Made by a program: the position numbers and the translations under genes
Shown: positions 21,461-31,159 of the stretch, piece by piece
Position numbering within the stretch: position 1 is the first letter of the stretch
Layout: each line of letters starts with the position of its first letter
NCBI GenBank assembly: GCA_021234155.1
Contig: JAJEKV010000079.1
Span: forward strand, 801,395-865,394
DNA from: Isoetes taiwanensis
Lineage: Eukaryota > Streptophyta > Lycopodiopsida > Isoetales > Isoetaceae
Reading direction: 5' to 3'
DNA length: 64,000 bases
The notes under the pieces: model-generated
Seen by the model: the letters and a program-made list of their open reading frames with translations, nothing else
Database searches by the model: none
What the model was told of the DNA's origin: nothing

Positions 21461-22860
21461 ACAGTTTGTCTGCCCTTCTCAGGAGGAGTTTGTCTGCAAT
21501 GTCCACAGGAGGGGTCCCGCCATTCCCCTACAAAATGGAAATAGGGGAACAGTTTGTATCTAAAGCTTTTTTGTTGTGTTTGCTTTGCTTAACACCTGCA
21601 GATTTGGAGTTGTGTTTGCTCCATATTTCGGGCTTTGTTTGGTGAAGACCTGTAGATCTCAAGCTATATGCGCTGCTATTTCAAGCTGTATTTGTTGTAG
21701 ATTTCTTCCTTGAATTGCATTTGGTCTGACTTGTATTTGCTCCCACTGGTGGTGCTGCATTTGAACGGATCTGTGTTCACTCCAATTGATGTGTTGCAGT
21801 TGAATGAATATGTGGATTGCTCGATCTGCAGATCTACGTTTAAGTTTTGACCTAAAGAACCAGTAGTGCGGAATGGAGACACCCTATTTCCATTCCACAG
21901 TCTGTCAGGGTAAATTTTAACAGCCCTAAATGTTTTTCTATTCAAATTAAGGTTGGCTAAACCTATGAAAAAAGAAAAGTTCTTAGAGTTTTTCCTTGGC
22001 GAAATTTGATAAAATAAAGCCCTTTAATTATCTTCCCACTTGGCTAAAATGTAAAATTTATATGACATGAAATTCTGATGTTGGCGAATTTTTCTTGGTC
22101 CCTAGCTAAAGTGCAACTATTTAACTTCAAACTTTGAGCGCTGATTAGTACATGAATGACATTGATTCAATATGTTTCTTTTACAAAATGATAACAAAGT
22201 TGTTCAAAGTACAATTCATAAGGAACAAACAATATCGTTTGAAAGAACATGCATGTTTACGTTGGGGTCAAATGCATCCAAATGGTGAATTTGGTGATGA
22301 AGCCCTTTAAGGTCAACAATTGCAAGAAGAGATCACTACTATTTAAAGCTTAAAATGCACATCATGTAACGTTCTCCACAGCATTTAACCTAAACAACTT
22401 ATGGATACAAATTCAAAATAGGATTGAGGTAGCTAATGGCAATTCCTAAATGAAAGAGGTCCCTGAATAGAATTGGCATGGCTATTTGAATTGATAAGGG
22501 TTCTCCTAATCAACTTTAGAGAAGGCGATTCAGTACACTATGCAGCAAACAATCCCGGCTAAACTCTAAGCGTTCAGAATTTACGCCCTTTTGGAGTGGC
22601 TAAATTATGTTTTTTCTAAAAAAATTGCCTTTATAAACTTTAGCCATGAAATTTGACTAAAGGTCTAAAAAATAGCCATTTGGCGAATTTTAGCCACTCT
22701 TTATTACCCTGTCCGCAGTATTGGTGCTGCCACGTGTCGCCATAGAAATGCACGCCAGGCAAAAAAATATGACCCTATTTCCATTTTGTTGTAGAGGATG
22801 ATATTTGCATTAGTCCCCTTATCAACCATCCCAAACGAGAAGGGCGACAGCCATCTCTAG
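21461..22860. mobile_element. Inverted-repeat element, possibly nested DNA transposons
   Basis: The left arm reads GTCTGCCCTTCTC then CCCCTACAAAATGGAAATAGGG (21,468-21,546). The right arm carries the reverse complement CCCTATTTCCATTTTGTTGTAGAGG and GAGAAGGGCGACAG (22,769-22,855). Inside, a second pair of termini, CAGGGTAA at 21,906 and TTACCCTG at 22,705-22,712, is followed inward by related 'TGGCTAAA / GGCGAATTT' words in opposite orientation. The CAGGG start is hAT-like, but I found no matching 8-bp target duplication. No transposase frame is present, so it would be a non-autonomous, MITE-like element. Confidence 0.5.
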
Positions 22861-23019
22861 CAAGAATATATGATGCAAAGATCTTTTATAAATAGCCTCT
22901 CATATTCTTGATCTCTGCTGTTTTTGCAACTTTTGCAGCTTGCAACAAAACAAATATTGGATTCAACGATCGAGGAAGTTGAAATTCAAGCTAAGATGGA
23001 TCTCTGCATCAAAGTATCT

Positions 23020-23165
23020 AAGAATTATTATTATTATTATTTTTAGGCAAGGTGGTTTTCTATTAATATAGAAAATATTACAATATTGATCTCTAAATAT
23101 CAGATAGGAAGAATGAGCACAGTGAAGCCCTATTGGCCTGATATATAATACGCTCAAAAAGCTTT
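23020..23165 (-). mobile_element. Retroposon 3' end with (AAT)n tail
   Basis: Read on the minus strand, GAAAACCACCTTGCCT is followed by AAAAATAATAATAATAATAAT, a short trinucleotide tail typical of a retroposon 3' end. It may be the 3' end of the LINE fragment just upstream on the same strand (23,280-24,000). Confidence 0.4.
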
Positions 23166-23279
23166 CTTACATCAGCATCTGATGAGAAAGTACAATTAAT
23201 AGATAACATATACTTTTCTCAAAAACTTTTTGCAACCAGTTTTAGACCTCTAAGCAAAGGATAACAGAATGCTCTTTCT

Positions 23280-24000
23280 TTCTATCAGGCCCTAAGCGTT
23301 GTGGACCATGGCCACGGTATAAGCAAGGTGGGGAGATGATCATTGCCCATACTGGCTACATATTATGGCAGTTGAGTGCGTCCCACTTTAGAGGCAAGAA
23401 ACCTATCCCCTGCAAAAGAATCTGATATGGGACTGTTGATTTTACCCTAAGTGCCCGAGTTAGAAAGGCTTTCTGCACCTGCTCCAAGTCATTCCACGTG
23501 GCAAGGGATATCAATGGGCCCTAGACTTCGATTCCGTATCCAAGAACGGGTTCCAACAAAACCCTGAACAAGTGTGAGTGATGGGTCTAAGCATACAGCT
23601 CTACCTTATAACTATTGTTCTGCATTCCATACAGTGCCTTCTAGCCCATGTTCACTTATGACCCAATAGAAGTGTTCCAGTATGTGGTAGAAAAAATCTA
23701 TGCCCAAACACTTATAAGTAGGTGTTACCTCCATATTTTGCTCCTGATAAGTGGCAGAGGGGAGTCTTGGCTAGCCTAAGGATGAGACGAGCAGTACCTT
23801 AGTCTTGGCCAAATAAGCCCGCATTCTAATAGTCTGGCAGAAGGTGTCCAGAGCATCTGCCACACAAGTTGGCCCTATGTTCAACAAGCCACCCTTCCAA
23901 TTGATCAATATAGAGATCAAACAACATTGAAGATAGGCTTGCAACTTTCCCGTAGAAGGGAAATTATCAAAATTCGCTATAATCCTCATTTATTTCCAAA
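23280..24000 (-). pseudogene. LINE ORF2 fragment (reverse transcriptase C-terminal part)
   Basis: Frameshifted minus-strand reading with AYLAKTKVLLVSS (after the RT palm), YKCLGIDFF, LLEPVLGYGIEV*GP, WNDLEQVQKAFL and GFLPLKWDAL. The series matches the LINE pattern 'KTK..., YKYLGI, KPVLLYGIEVWGP, W..LE.VQ..FL, G..PLE'. It is clearly related to the better-preserved fragment at 29,214-30,350, so the two belong to one LINE family. Stops and shifts make it non-functional. Confidence 0.8.
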
Positions 24001-25050
24001 TTTGGCATCAAAACTTAGATAACATGAAATTGTCTATTTTTCTTTTTTCTTGTAGCTTTTTTGCATTGTTTTCTCCTTCACAACCATCTTTTGGTTTGTT
24101 CATCTTTGATGGATGTAGTGCAGCAATGAGCTGCAAATGTTACAGGCTACAACACACCAACAGCCTCTAACCCCTGGATTTGGAGGAAGGTAATAGCACA
24201 GAGAGTGCATGTGCAGCTTCTTCAGAGATCCCGTTATTCTAAGAATGTTAAGGCTCATATTACCATGATTGTACTTGGAATCAAATTCTGAATATTAATT
24301 ATGAGACATATTCTCATGCATCACATTGTTTCAGACAGAATTCAGCCTGGGTGTTTCTCTATACAACAACGGTAGAGCTACCCCATTGTATAATAATTTA
24401 GTGATCAGGCCATCTTTGTCAAATACTTCAGGTATATTTTGTTACATACTTTTTACCTATTTTTCTCCTATGTAGTTAGAATTCACAGTTGGCTATCTGG
24501 AAGGATATTTGAGGTTTTGTTTGGCAAGGTTTTGGCCACATCATAACACTGCTAATGTCAGATGTTTATGTTTATATCTCTCTGGTTTAGCATGCCAACA
24601 GAATTTAATATGGTTTATATGGTTCAAGACTCTCTTATGTTATTGTCCACAGTGAAGCATATGATAATAAAAAATGGGTTGCCATGGTATTATGGGGTAT
24701 TTAGTGCTATGAAGTTGATCTATAACAATTTTGTTGCCCTTATATGTGCAAAATGATCTTATTCATGGATGGGGCATGGACACTAAACTTGGATATTGTG
24801 CACAGGTTGGAAGCTTTCTCTAGTCCTTATAAGCTGGCAATAATTAGTGTCAATAGTAATGATTTGAGGATTTGAGGTGATGCTGCAGGAGGACAGGTCA
24901 CGACATGTAGGCGTAATAAATAGTGAGTACATTTTTTATCGTGGAATACCCTCACTAGGAGGTTCTAAATCTAAGGTGAACCCATAAACTATTTATTTTA
25001 TGCATACTTGTCGATTATATATTTATTAACTTGGCTTAAATTTTATGCAG
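24001..25050. other. Unassigned intergenic DNA
   Basis: No recognised gene; a 64-codon frame at 24,562-24,756 resembles nothing known. Confidence 0.4.
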
Positions 25051-25281
25051 GTATTTGGCGATGATGCAAGATTAGAGGTTAGCATTGTCTGCTTTTATTG
25101 TTTTTAAAAGTCAGAAAAATATAGAACTTTAAAGTCTGTTACATCTCAAGTACAATGCAAGATCTAATGTAGATGGAAGCAGGAGGAGCTGCTCTAAATG
25201 ACTGGACCCTTTGATTTTTGTAGGTTCGACGACGTTTATATGCAAAACTAGATATTTTGTCTCAAACGGTGGCAAAAGGCC
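25051..25281 (+). pseudogene. Two exon-like segments of an unidentified gene
   Basis: TTTTATGCAG precedes a 27-bp segment coding VFGDDARLE, followed by a GTTAGC donor-like site. TTTTTGTAG then precedes a segment coding VRRRLYAKLDILSQTVAKG, followed by GTAAGA. The two join in phase, which is unlikely by chance, but the family is unknown to me and no further exons were found. It could be a gene fragment carried by a transposon. Confidence 0.35.
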
Positions 25282-25719
25282 GTAAGAGATGATAAGTGAG
25301 TGAGAGATGATAAGTGTTGGAAGGATCTACATGTGCATGACCCACATTATGGACATTATGGAACAGCCAAACACTAAATGAGCTATATTACGGGCAGTAC
25401 AGTCCAACTAAACACTAAACGAGTCATGAAGAAAGCTGTGTTGCAAGAAATTTTGTTTTCAATTCTTTTGCATAAAGACCTAGCAGGGGTCCCATTCTTT
25501 GTGTTCAGGGCTCTTCTAGGATTTGTGCTCATTTAGGATTTGTGCTGGGATCTTCGAAAAATGTTTGTTTGGAATACTTGAATCTTCTTAATATAAATTT
25601 TTTGCTTGAGCAATAACTTTATAGTATATATATCAAAAGCTTTTTGTACTCATTTACAATATAATATTATAGAAATAGAATAAATCAATGTTTTAATAAA
25701 TAATGCAAGTCATGTACAA

Positions 25720-26105
25720 AGTGATACTGGAGGTGAGCTGTTGACATTATGTTTGACTTGATACTATGATTGACTCTATAAGTTTAGGATCAGATAAAAT
25801 TGGCCTTATAGATGGTATTATATGTGATGGAACATGTGAAATTATATTTGATACAATTACAGCCTGCCTAACTTCTAGCAGTACGTGCCATTATATTTGC
25901 CGTTACTAATGATACAATAATAACCTCCACGTGGTATTATATGTGGCATTGTCAATGATGCCACATTTGATACTAGTCATGATAGAAAGGATGATACAAA
26001 GGATGATGCTTCATTGACATTATGAGTCATTTAATTATAGCAATACAGGTGATGCTATAGTTGATACTATTATAGCGCTCGTCGTGACATTATAAATAAT
26101 ATTAA
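25720..26105. repeat. Degenerate GATACTATTAT/GACATTATG repeat block inside the Copia RNase H
   Basis: Irregular short repeats (GATACTA, GACATTATG, GATGCTA, GATACAA) fill this stretch. It interrupts the Copia element immediately after the RNase H reading ends at about 26,110. The style is that of the subterminal arms at 30,560-31,030, which also contain GACATTACAACTGATACTAC. It may be an arm of a second, related DNA element. Confidence 0.45.
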
Positions 26106-26219
26106 GGTTGGCTTACCTTGTTTGAGACCAAGTTCTTCAAGCAGCCTTCTTAGCCAAACCATATCTTTTGCAAGCAATGAACTTGAGTTATATTTAGCTT
26201 CTGTAGATGACATTGGAAT
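26106..26219 (-). mobile_element. Copia element: RNase H fragment
   Basis: The minus-strand reading SSIPMSSTEAKYNSSS..AKD then VWLRRLLEELGL is the plant Copia RNase H signature (SSTEAEY..., WL..LL.ELG). It is separated from the upstream Copia fragment by the ORF1-only retroposon at 26,220-27,780. The remaining RNase H and the 3' LTR were not found downstream. Confidence 0.8.
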
Positions 26220-27780
26220 TGAACTTTGTTTTTTTTTTTGCTTTTTTTTTAAGGACGTCAGACTTTATTAATAACACTCCATCATAATACATAATACAAT
26301 GCAGAGACAGGAATAAAAAACCCAGTGGACCATCAGATCCAACTGAGCAGGGCCACCCATCTAAGCATGACAGCATAATGCAGTTCACACTATTTTTCTC
26401 TCCTACAAAGAGAAGAATAATATATAATCATATTTATAGAAAAGTTACTTTAACCAGGTCGAACTTCCACATCCATAGAATCATTAACAGCAACTTGATC
26501 TGCTCCCTGGTGTCTCAATGCTACTGAATCAGGGACATCCACTTTAACAATCGTAGCAGGTACTGGAGCTACAGAGTGAACTAACGCAGATTGAGGAGCC
26601 GAGCTATTTTTGCGACGTGCAAGCTTCTTCAAGCGTGGAGTAGACCATTCTTCTTCCGATAATTCTTGCTTGTGGGCAATGTCCAAAAGACGCGAGTGTT
26701 GATCCTCATTAAGAGGGTCTACTGATATAGACTGAGATGGAGATGCACTCGAAGAAGGCGATGGTGCAGAAATAGCTAGAGAAGAAGGCACACGAGCTGG
26801 TAATACTAGCGGATTAACTAGTGTAGAAGCAGATGAGGAAGAAGATGATACAACACGACATTCGAGTGAAGTGGCTGCTATGTGACAGGAATTTGGGAGG
26901 AAGAGACAAAAGTATTCCTAGACCTGTAAGTAGCGAAAGCCTCAACATTCGGAAACATCTTGGCAAGCTCAGGTCCATTAAGCAGACGTAGTTTGTACTT
27001 GAAAAAAAGTGGGCCACTTTTGACCACTCTGACTGAGGAATAGAAACACAAATAGGAAGAGATACACAAATTCGAGGACCATGCATACCCAATCCATTTG
27101 CAATAGCAATCATAAAATTAGACACTTGCAGTTCTAGTGGAAAATCCTCTAAGGCAAGCCAACAAGGCATGCGCAATGCACCAGACTTACTTGGCAAGAA
27201 TCCAGGAGAATACACCTGATATAAAAGATAATGTCCCCAAAGAGGATCAACACCACGCTCCACAAGCCTGTCAACTGCAAGTGAAGAGTCAAACATGACC
27301 AGAAAGAAATTATTATCTTTATCCAAAACTTTTAGAGACGCATAGTGAGGAAGACCGAGTCTCTGAAAATGATGTTTTAGCCAGAATCCAACTCTCGTGA
27401 GATCCAAAAACTGTCCAGTGAAATGACAAACAATTGCATGAGATACAAGGTTTTGAACACACTGCAAATGAGCATTATGATCAATTTCGATAATCGGTAG
27501 GCCAGCCTGTGTAAAAGCATTTGAATACTGCTTTGTCTCATAGAATACACCCTCAGGAGGCAACTGAACATCCATACGATCATCTTGTGCTTGTACCTCA
27601 TTTAGATACGAGCACAATTCTTTCTTGTTATTCTGTACCATAATATTCAATGCAGCAGACACACGAGCAGATTGCACACTGGACTTTGCTTCTCCAAGTG
27701 ATGGCTCCTTCTTCAAGAAAAACAACATATCCAGATGTTGACTTTCTTGAAGCAAGATCTCCTGCCTAGTCTGCATCACT
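26220..27780 (-). mobile_element. ORF1-only LINE-like retroposon, copy 1
   Basis: Minus strand. A gag-like ORF1 (27,779-26,814) carries GFWLKHHFQRLGLPHYASLK, FDSSLAVDRLVERGVDPLWG and the DUF4283-like MPCWLALEDFPLELQVSNFM, then IANGLGMHGPRICVS. A C-terminal Ser/Pro-rich and basic part continues in another frame (26,791-26,450). The sense strand then has a short 3' UTR with AATAAA and a poly-A tail (26,222-26,250). No ORF2 (endonuclease/RT) lies between ORF1 and the tail. The same layout occurs in the copy at 51,723-53,331. It sits inside the Copia element between its RT/RNase H linker and its RNase H. One frameshift separates the two ORF1 parts. Confidence 0.75.
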
Positions 27781-27794
27781 AAATTCTGTCAGTG

Positions 27795-29213
27795 TCAGAT
27801 CCTTAGAATTGATGTAATGCCATGATGCTTTGTCCCTTTCAGATATTTTAATACATGTTTTCTAGCTTCCCAATATTTTCTAGTAGGACTATTATAGTAC
27901 CTACTCAATATATTTACTGCATAACTGATATCAGAGCATGTGTTGTTGGAAAGATAGGGCAAGCATCCTATTAGCTCTCTATATGGAACATCTTCCATAT
28001 CTGTTTCAGTCTACACATAATCAGTCAGCTTGTGACAAGGCACAATAGGGGTTTTTGCTATTTTAGCCTTTTCCAAAGTGAATCTTTTCAACATATTATC
28101 AACATGCTTGCTTTGTCTTAATGAAAGAACACCTTTTTCTCTATCCCTCCACACTTCAATTCCTAAGAATTGTTTCAGTTCGCCTAAGTCTGTCATCTCA
28201 AATTTTGTTTTCAATATATCTTTGCAATGATCTAAACATGCACGATTATTTGACATCATTATACAATCATCCACATAGAGTGCAATCAGACAAAAATTAT
28301 CTCCATCTCTATATCCATATAAATTTCCATCATTATGTAATCTTTCAAAGCCCTGATTTCTAAAAAACTGATCCATGCAAAGATACCATTCACGAGGTGA
28401 TTTTTTGAGTCCATAGACTGCTCTGTTAAGTTTCCACACTGATGTATTATCTTTTGCATACCCTGTAGGATGTTTCATAAATATGTTCTCCTTAAGCTCA
28501 ACGTTTAAAAAGGTTGTTTTCACATCCATATGATGTAGATCTAAGTTCATTGCATTTGCAATAGCCATAAGTACCCTCAAGCTTATTAGTTTTACTACTG
28601 GAGAAAATATCTCATTATAATCTTTTCATTTTTTCTGTGAGAAGCCTTGAGCAACTAATCTCGCCTTAAACCTTTTGTTCCATCACTGTTAGTTTTGATT
28701 CTGTAGATCCATTTATTCCCAACAATGTTTGTATTTTCTGGTTTTGCAACCACATCAAAGGTCTTAGTATCTGTAAGTGATCGTATTTCTTCTTCCATTG
28801 CTTGTACCCATTTTTCTTTCTCATTGCTATTCATTGCCTCTTCATAAGATGTTGGAGTTTCATAATTACTTAATATTGCTAGAATCTGCTCTGTATCAGG
28901 AATTTCAGCAAGCTTCTCCAACCTTCTACTTTTGCCACTTTCTAATCTGCGATATTCATTTTCATTAAAAGTCAAACCTTCTTTCAATTTTTCAGCCTGG
29001 GTTTTCCTTCTCTTTGTTCTTCCTTCTTGCTCATTCATATCATTATTGTCTGCTCCTGTACCAACCTGCCTTTTATCATTATGATTTTCAACTGTGTCCC
29101 CTAAAGCTTTTGCATTAATATCTTCATCATCATCGATTTCTGCAATTTGATCTATTGGTATAGGCAAAGACTTCTTTCTATCTTTGTAGAATGTTTGCTC
29201 ACCAAATACTATA
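27795..29213 (-). mobile_element. Copia element: reverse transcriptase region
   Basis: Three minus-strand reading segments. 29,213-28,655 has EKEKWVQAMEEEIRSL and VGNKWIYRIKTNSDG, the start of the Copia RT domain. 28,580-28,011 is the RT core, with HMDVKTTFLN, AVYGLKKSPREWY and the catalytic YVDD. 27,998-27,795 has PYRELIGCLPYLSNNTCSDI and HVLKYLKGTKHHGI, the linker to RNase H. Frames are broken between segments, so it is inactive. The element continues upstream at 30,352-30,530, 51,612-51,722 and 53,332-55,100. Its product would have copied the element's RNA in cytoplasmic particles (known for the family). Confidence 0.92.
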
Positions 29214-30350
29214 ATGCTCTTTGCAGATGACATTGTGCTTGTCAGTAAGAGTCATGCATGTCTACAGAAACACCTTGATGTGTTCCATGAGTTTTGCACA
29301 GAAAAAGGCATGACAGTTAATAAGGACAAATCACAAGTAATGGAGTTTGGCAGCAAGATAAAGATCCATGTTATGATTGGGGGGGAGAAATTGCAACAAG
29401 TTTCTCAATACAAGTATCTTAATATTGAGATTACAACAAACTATAGATGGGGAGCAGCAGCAACCAAGCGAGCCTCTGGGAGGCTTAGATCACTCTATGG
29501 GATGCTGCATATGTGCAAACAAAATAACTTTTGGCACTGGAAGCTTAAGAAGCTATTATTTGGAGTACAAGTAAAACCTGTATTACTTTATGGTTGTCCT
29601 GCATGGGCGCCAGGACTATCCCAGGATAATTGGAAAAAGCTTGAGGCTGTGCAAAAATGCTTTCTTATTGAGGAGCTAGGGGTTAAAGCCCCAAACTCCT
29701 TATTGTCTACTATTTGTTGAGATAGGAATGGTGCCACTTGAGGCTGACGCTCTCTTTCAAGCTTTACATTATGTACACAGAGTTAAATCCATGACAGAAG
29801 ATAGACTTCCGTATCTAGCCATACAACAATCTAAAGATAAAGGATGGTATGCTGAGGTTATAAAATGGGCAGCTCGCTGGGGGATGCCATAAGGAAGTTG
29901 GCCGATCACCCCAACAGATCTAAAAGACTACGTCCATGGCAATGTCTTGAGAAGGATATGGGAGATAGGTGATCAAGGTGACGTAAGAAAGCTCTTTTAC
30001 AAAACTGAGATAAATTCTATGTTGGTCTACAAAGACCAAGACTATCTCTTGGCCGATATTAGTATAGGTAGCCGATGACTCATCTCACAGATCAGACTAT
30101 CTTCACGTCACTTTGAAATCAAAATGGGGCGCTAGTCTAATACACCTTGTTGAGAAAGATATTGTCCATGTTGCCTAACTACTCCTCAAATTGAAACCAA
30201 ATACCATGCATTATTGAGATGCCCGTCATATGAGCTCATAAGAGAGCGCTTTGGTATTAAGAAAAATATGAGCCTGATGGAGCTGCTAGGACTTGCTCCG
30301 TGTCTACTTAGTGCATATATCAGATCTATCTGGAAGGAAAGGTCCAACTA
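29214..30350 (+). mobile_element. LINE ORF2 fragment inserted in the Copia element
   Basis: Plus-strand reading starts inside the RT palm at MLFADDIVLVSKS (the FADD motif). It continues with EKGMTVNKDKSQVMEFGS, QYKYLNIEI and KPVLLYGCPAWAPGL. After a stop near 29,718 it runs on in other frames with MVPLEADALFQALHYVHRV and a Cys-His knuckle (CPCC...ETKYHALLRCPSY). Orientation is opposite to the Copia element that flanks it on both sides. The 5' part and 3' UTR are missing and no clean target duplication is visible. About 15-18 Copia codons are absent at the junction. Confidence 0.85.
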
Positions 30351-30351
30351 A

Positions 30352-30530
30352 GAATCCTACCTCAGCTTTATCATCTAATTTCTGTCTTAACTCATTTGGT
30401 ATATGAATATAAGCCAAAACAACCATAAGCTTTCAAAAAACTGTAATCAATGTGATTTTCCTTTGACCATACAAGATCATATATATTACCTTTCAAACTT
30501 GATGTTGGCAGTTTGTTCTGTATGTAAATT
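30352..30530 (-). mobile_element. Copia element: integrase C-terminal fragment
   Basis: Minus strand. TACATACAG.. reads YIQNKLPTSSLKG, SKENHIDYSFLKAYGC and, after a one-base shift, LAYIHIPNELRQKLDDKA, the conserved end of Copia integrase (YI.N..PT..L.G, DYS.L..FGC.AY.H.P...R.KL..K). Its upstream half lies 21 kb away at 51,612-51,722. Confidence 0.9.
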
Positions 30531-30559
30531 CACTACAAGAGGAAGGGGGGATTAGAGTC

Positions 30560-31030
30560 AATTTTAGAGTCAGACCTTAGTTATAAACTTAAACTAAAAA
30601 ATAAGATAAGATAAGATAAGACAAAACCCTTAAACTGACATTACAACTGATACTACATCTGACTCTAAGCTCTGTCTCTAAGCTTTGTCATTTAAATGAC
30701 AGAATTAACGTCAGGAGTTAGCATCAGAATTAGAGTCGAAATTAGATGCAGAATGAGCGTCAGAGTTAGCGTCAAAATCAGAATCAGAGTTGGCATTAGC
30801 ATTGCGTCAAAATTAGAGTCAAAATTGAGTCTGTTTTGTTTCAGACTTAGAGTCAAATCTAGCATCAGAATATAGAGCAGCCTACCGTCAAAATTAGAGT
30901 TAGAATTAGCATCAAAATGACGGAATTAGCTTCAAAATTGCGTCAAAATTAAAGACAAAATTCAGTAGATTATGTGTCAGACCTAAAGTCAGATCTAGCA
31001 TCAAAATTTGGAGCAGCCCTATCGTCAAAA
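30560..31030 (+). repeat. Left subterminal repeat arm of the CACTA-type element
   Basis: Dozens of degenerate units such as TTAGAGTCAGA, GCGTCAAAATTAGAGTC and TAGCATCAGAATT, with a short (ATAAG)4 run at about 30,600-30,620. The same vocabulary fills 50,858-51,590. Confidence 0.8.
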
Positions 31031-31039
31031 TGTTAAGTG

Positions 31040-31110
31040 CACATTAGATAGCCCAAAAGGGGCCAGGGATTTGAACCCTGATATTGCCATTTAGCCTAGC
31101 AAAAGAATTA
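31040..31110 (-). other. tRNA-like T-arm / B-box, possible SINE
   Basis: On the minus strand CAGGGTTCAAATCCCTG forms a perfect T-arm stem with a TTCAAAT loop (RNA polymerase III B box). An A-box-like TAGGCTAAATGGCA lies about 12 bp upstream. Spacing and lack of a full cloverleaf suggest a tRNA-derived SINE head rather than a tRNA gene. Confidence 0.35.
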
Positions 31111-31112
31111 CA

Positions 31113-31155
31113 AATCTATACTAGTTATGGTGCCCGGCGTTGCCGGGCTTTACTA
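31113..31155 (+). other. Helitron-like 5' end motif
   Basis: TCTATACTAGTTATGGTGCCC is followed by the hairpin GCCCGGCGTTGCCGGGC. Plant Helitrons often begin TC with such a GC-rich hairpin close behind. No CTRR 3' end could be paired with it. Confidence 0.3.
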
Positions 31156-31159
31156 CAAT

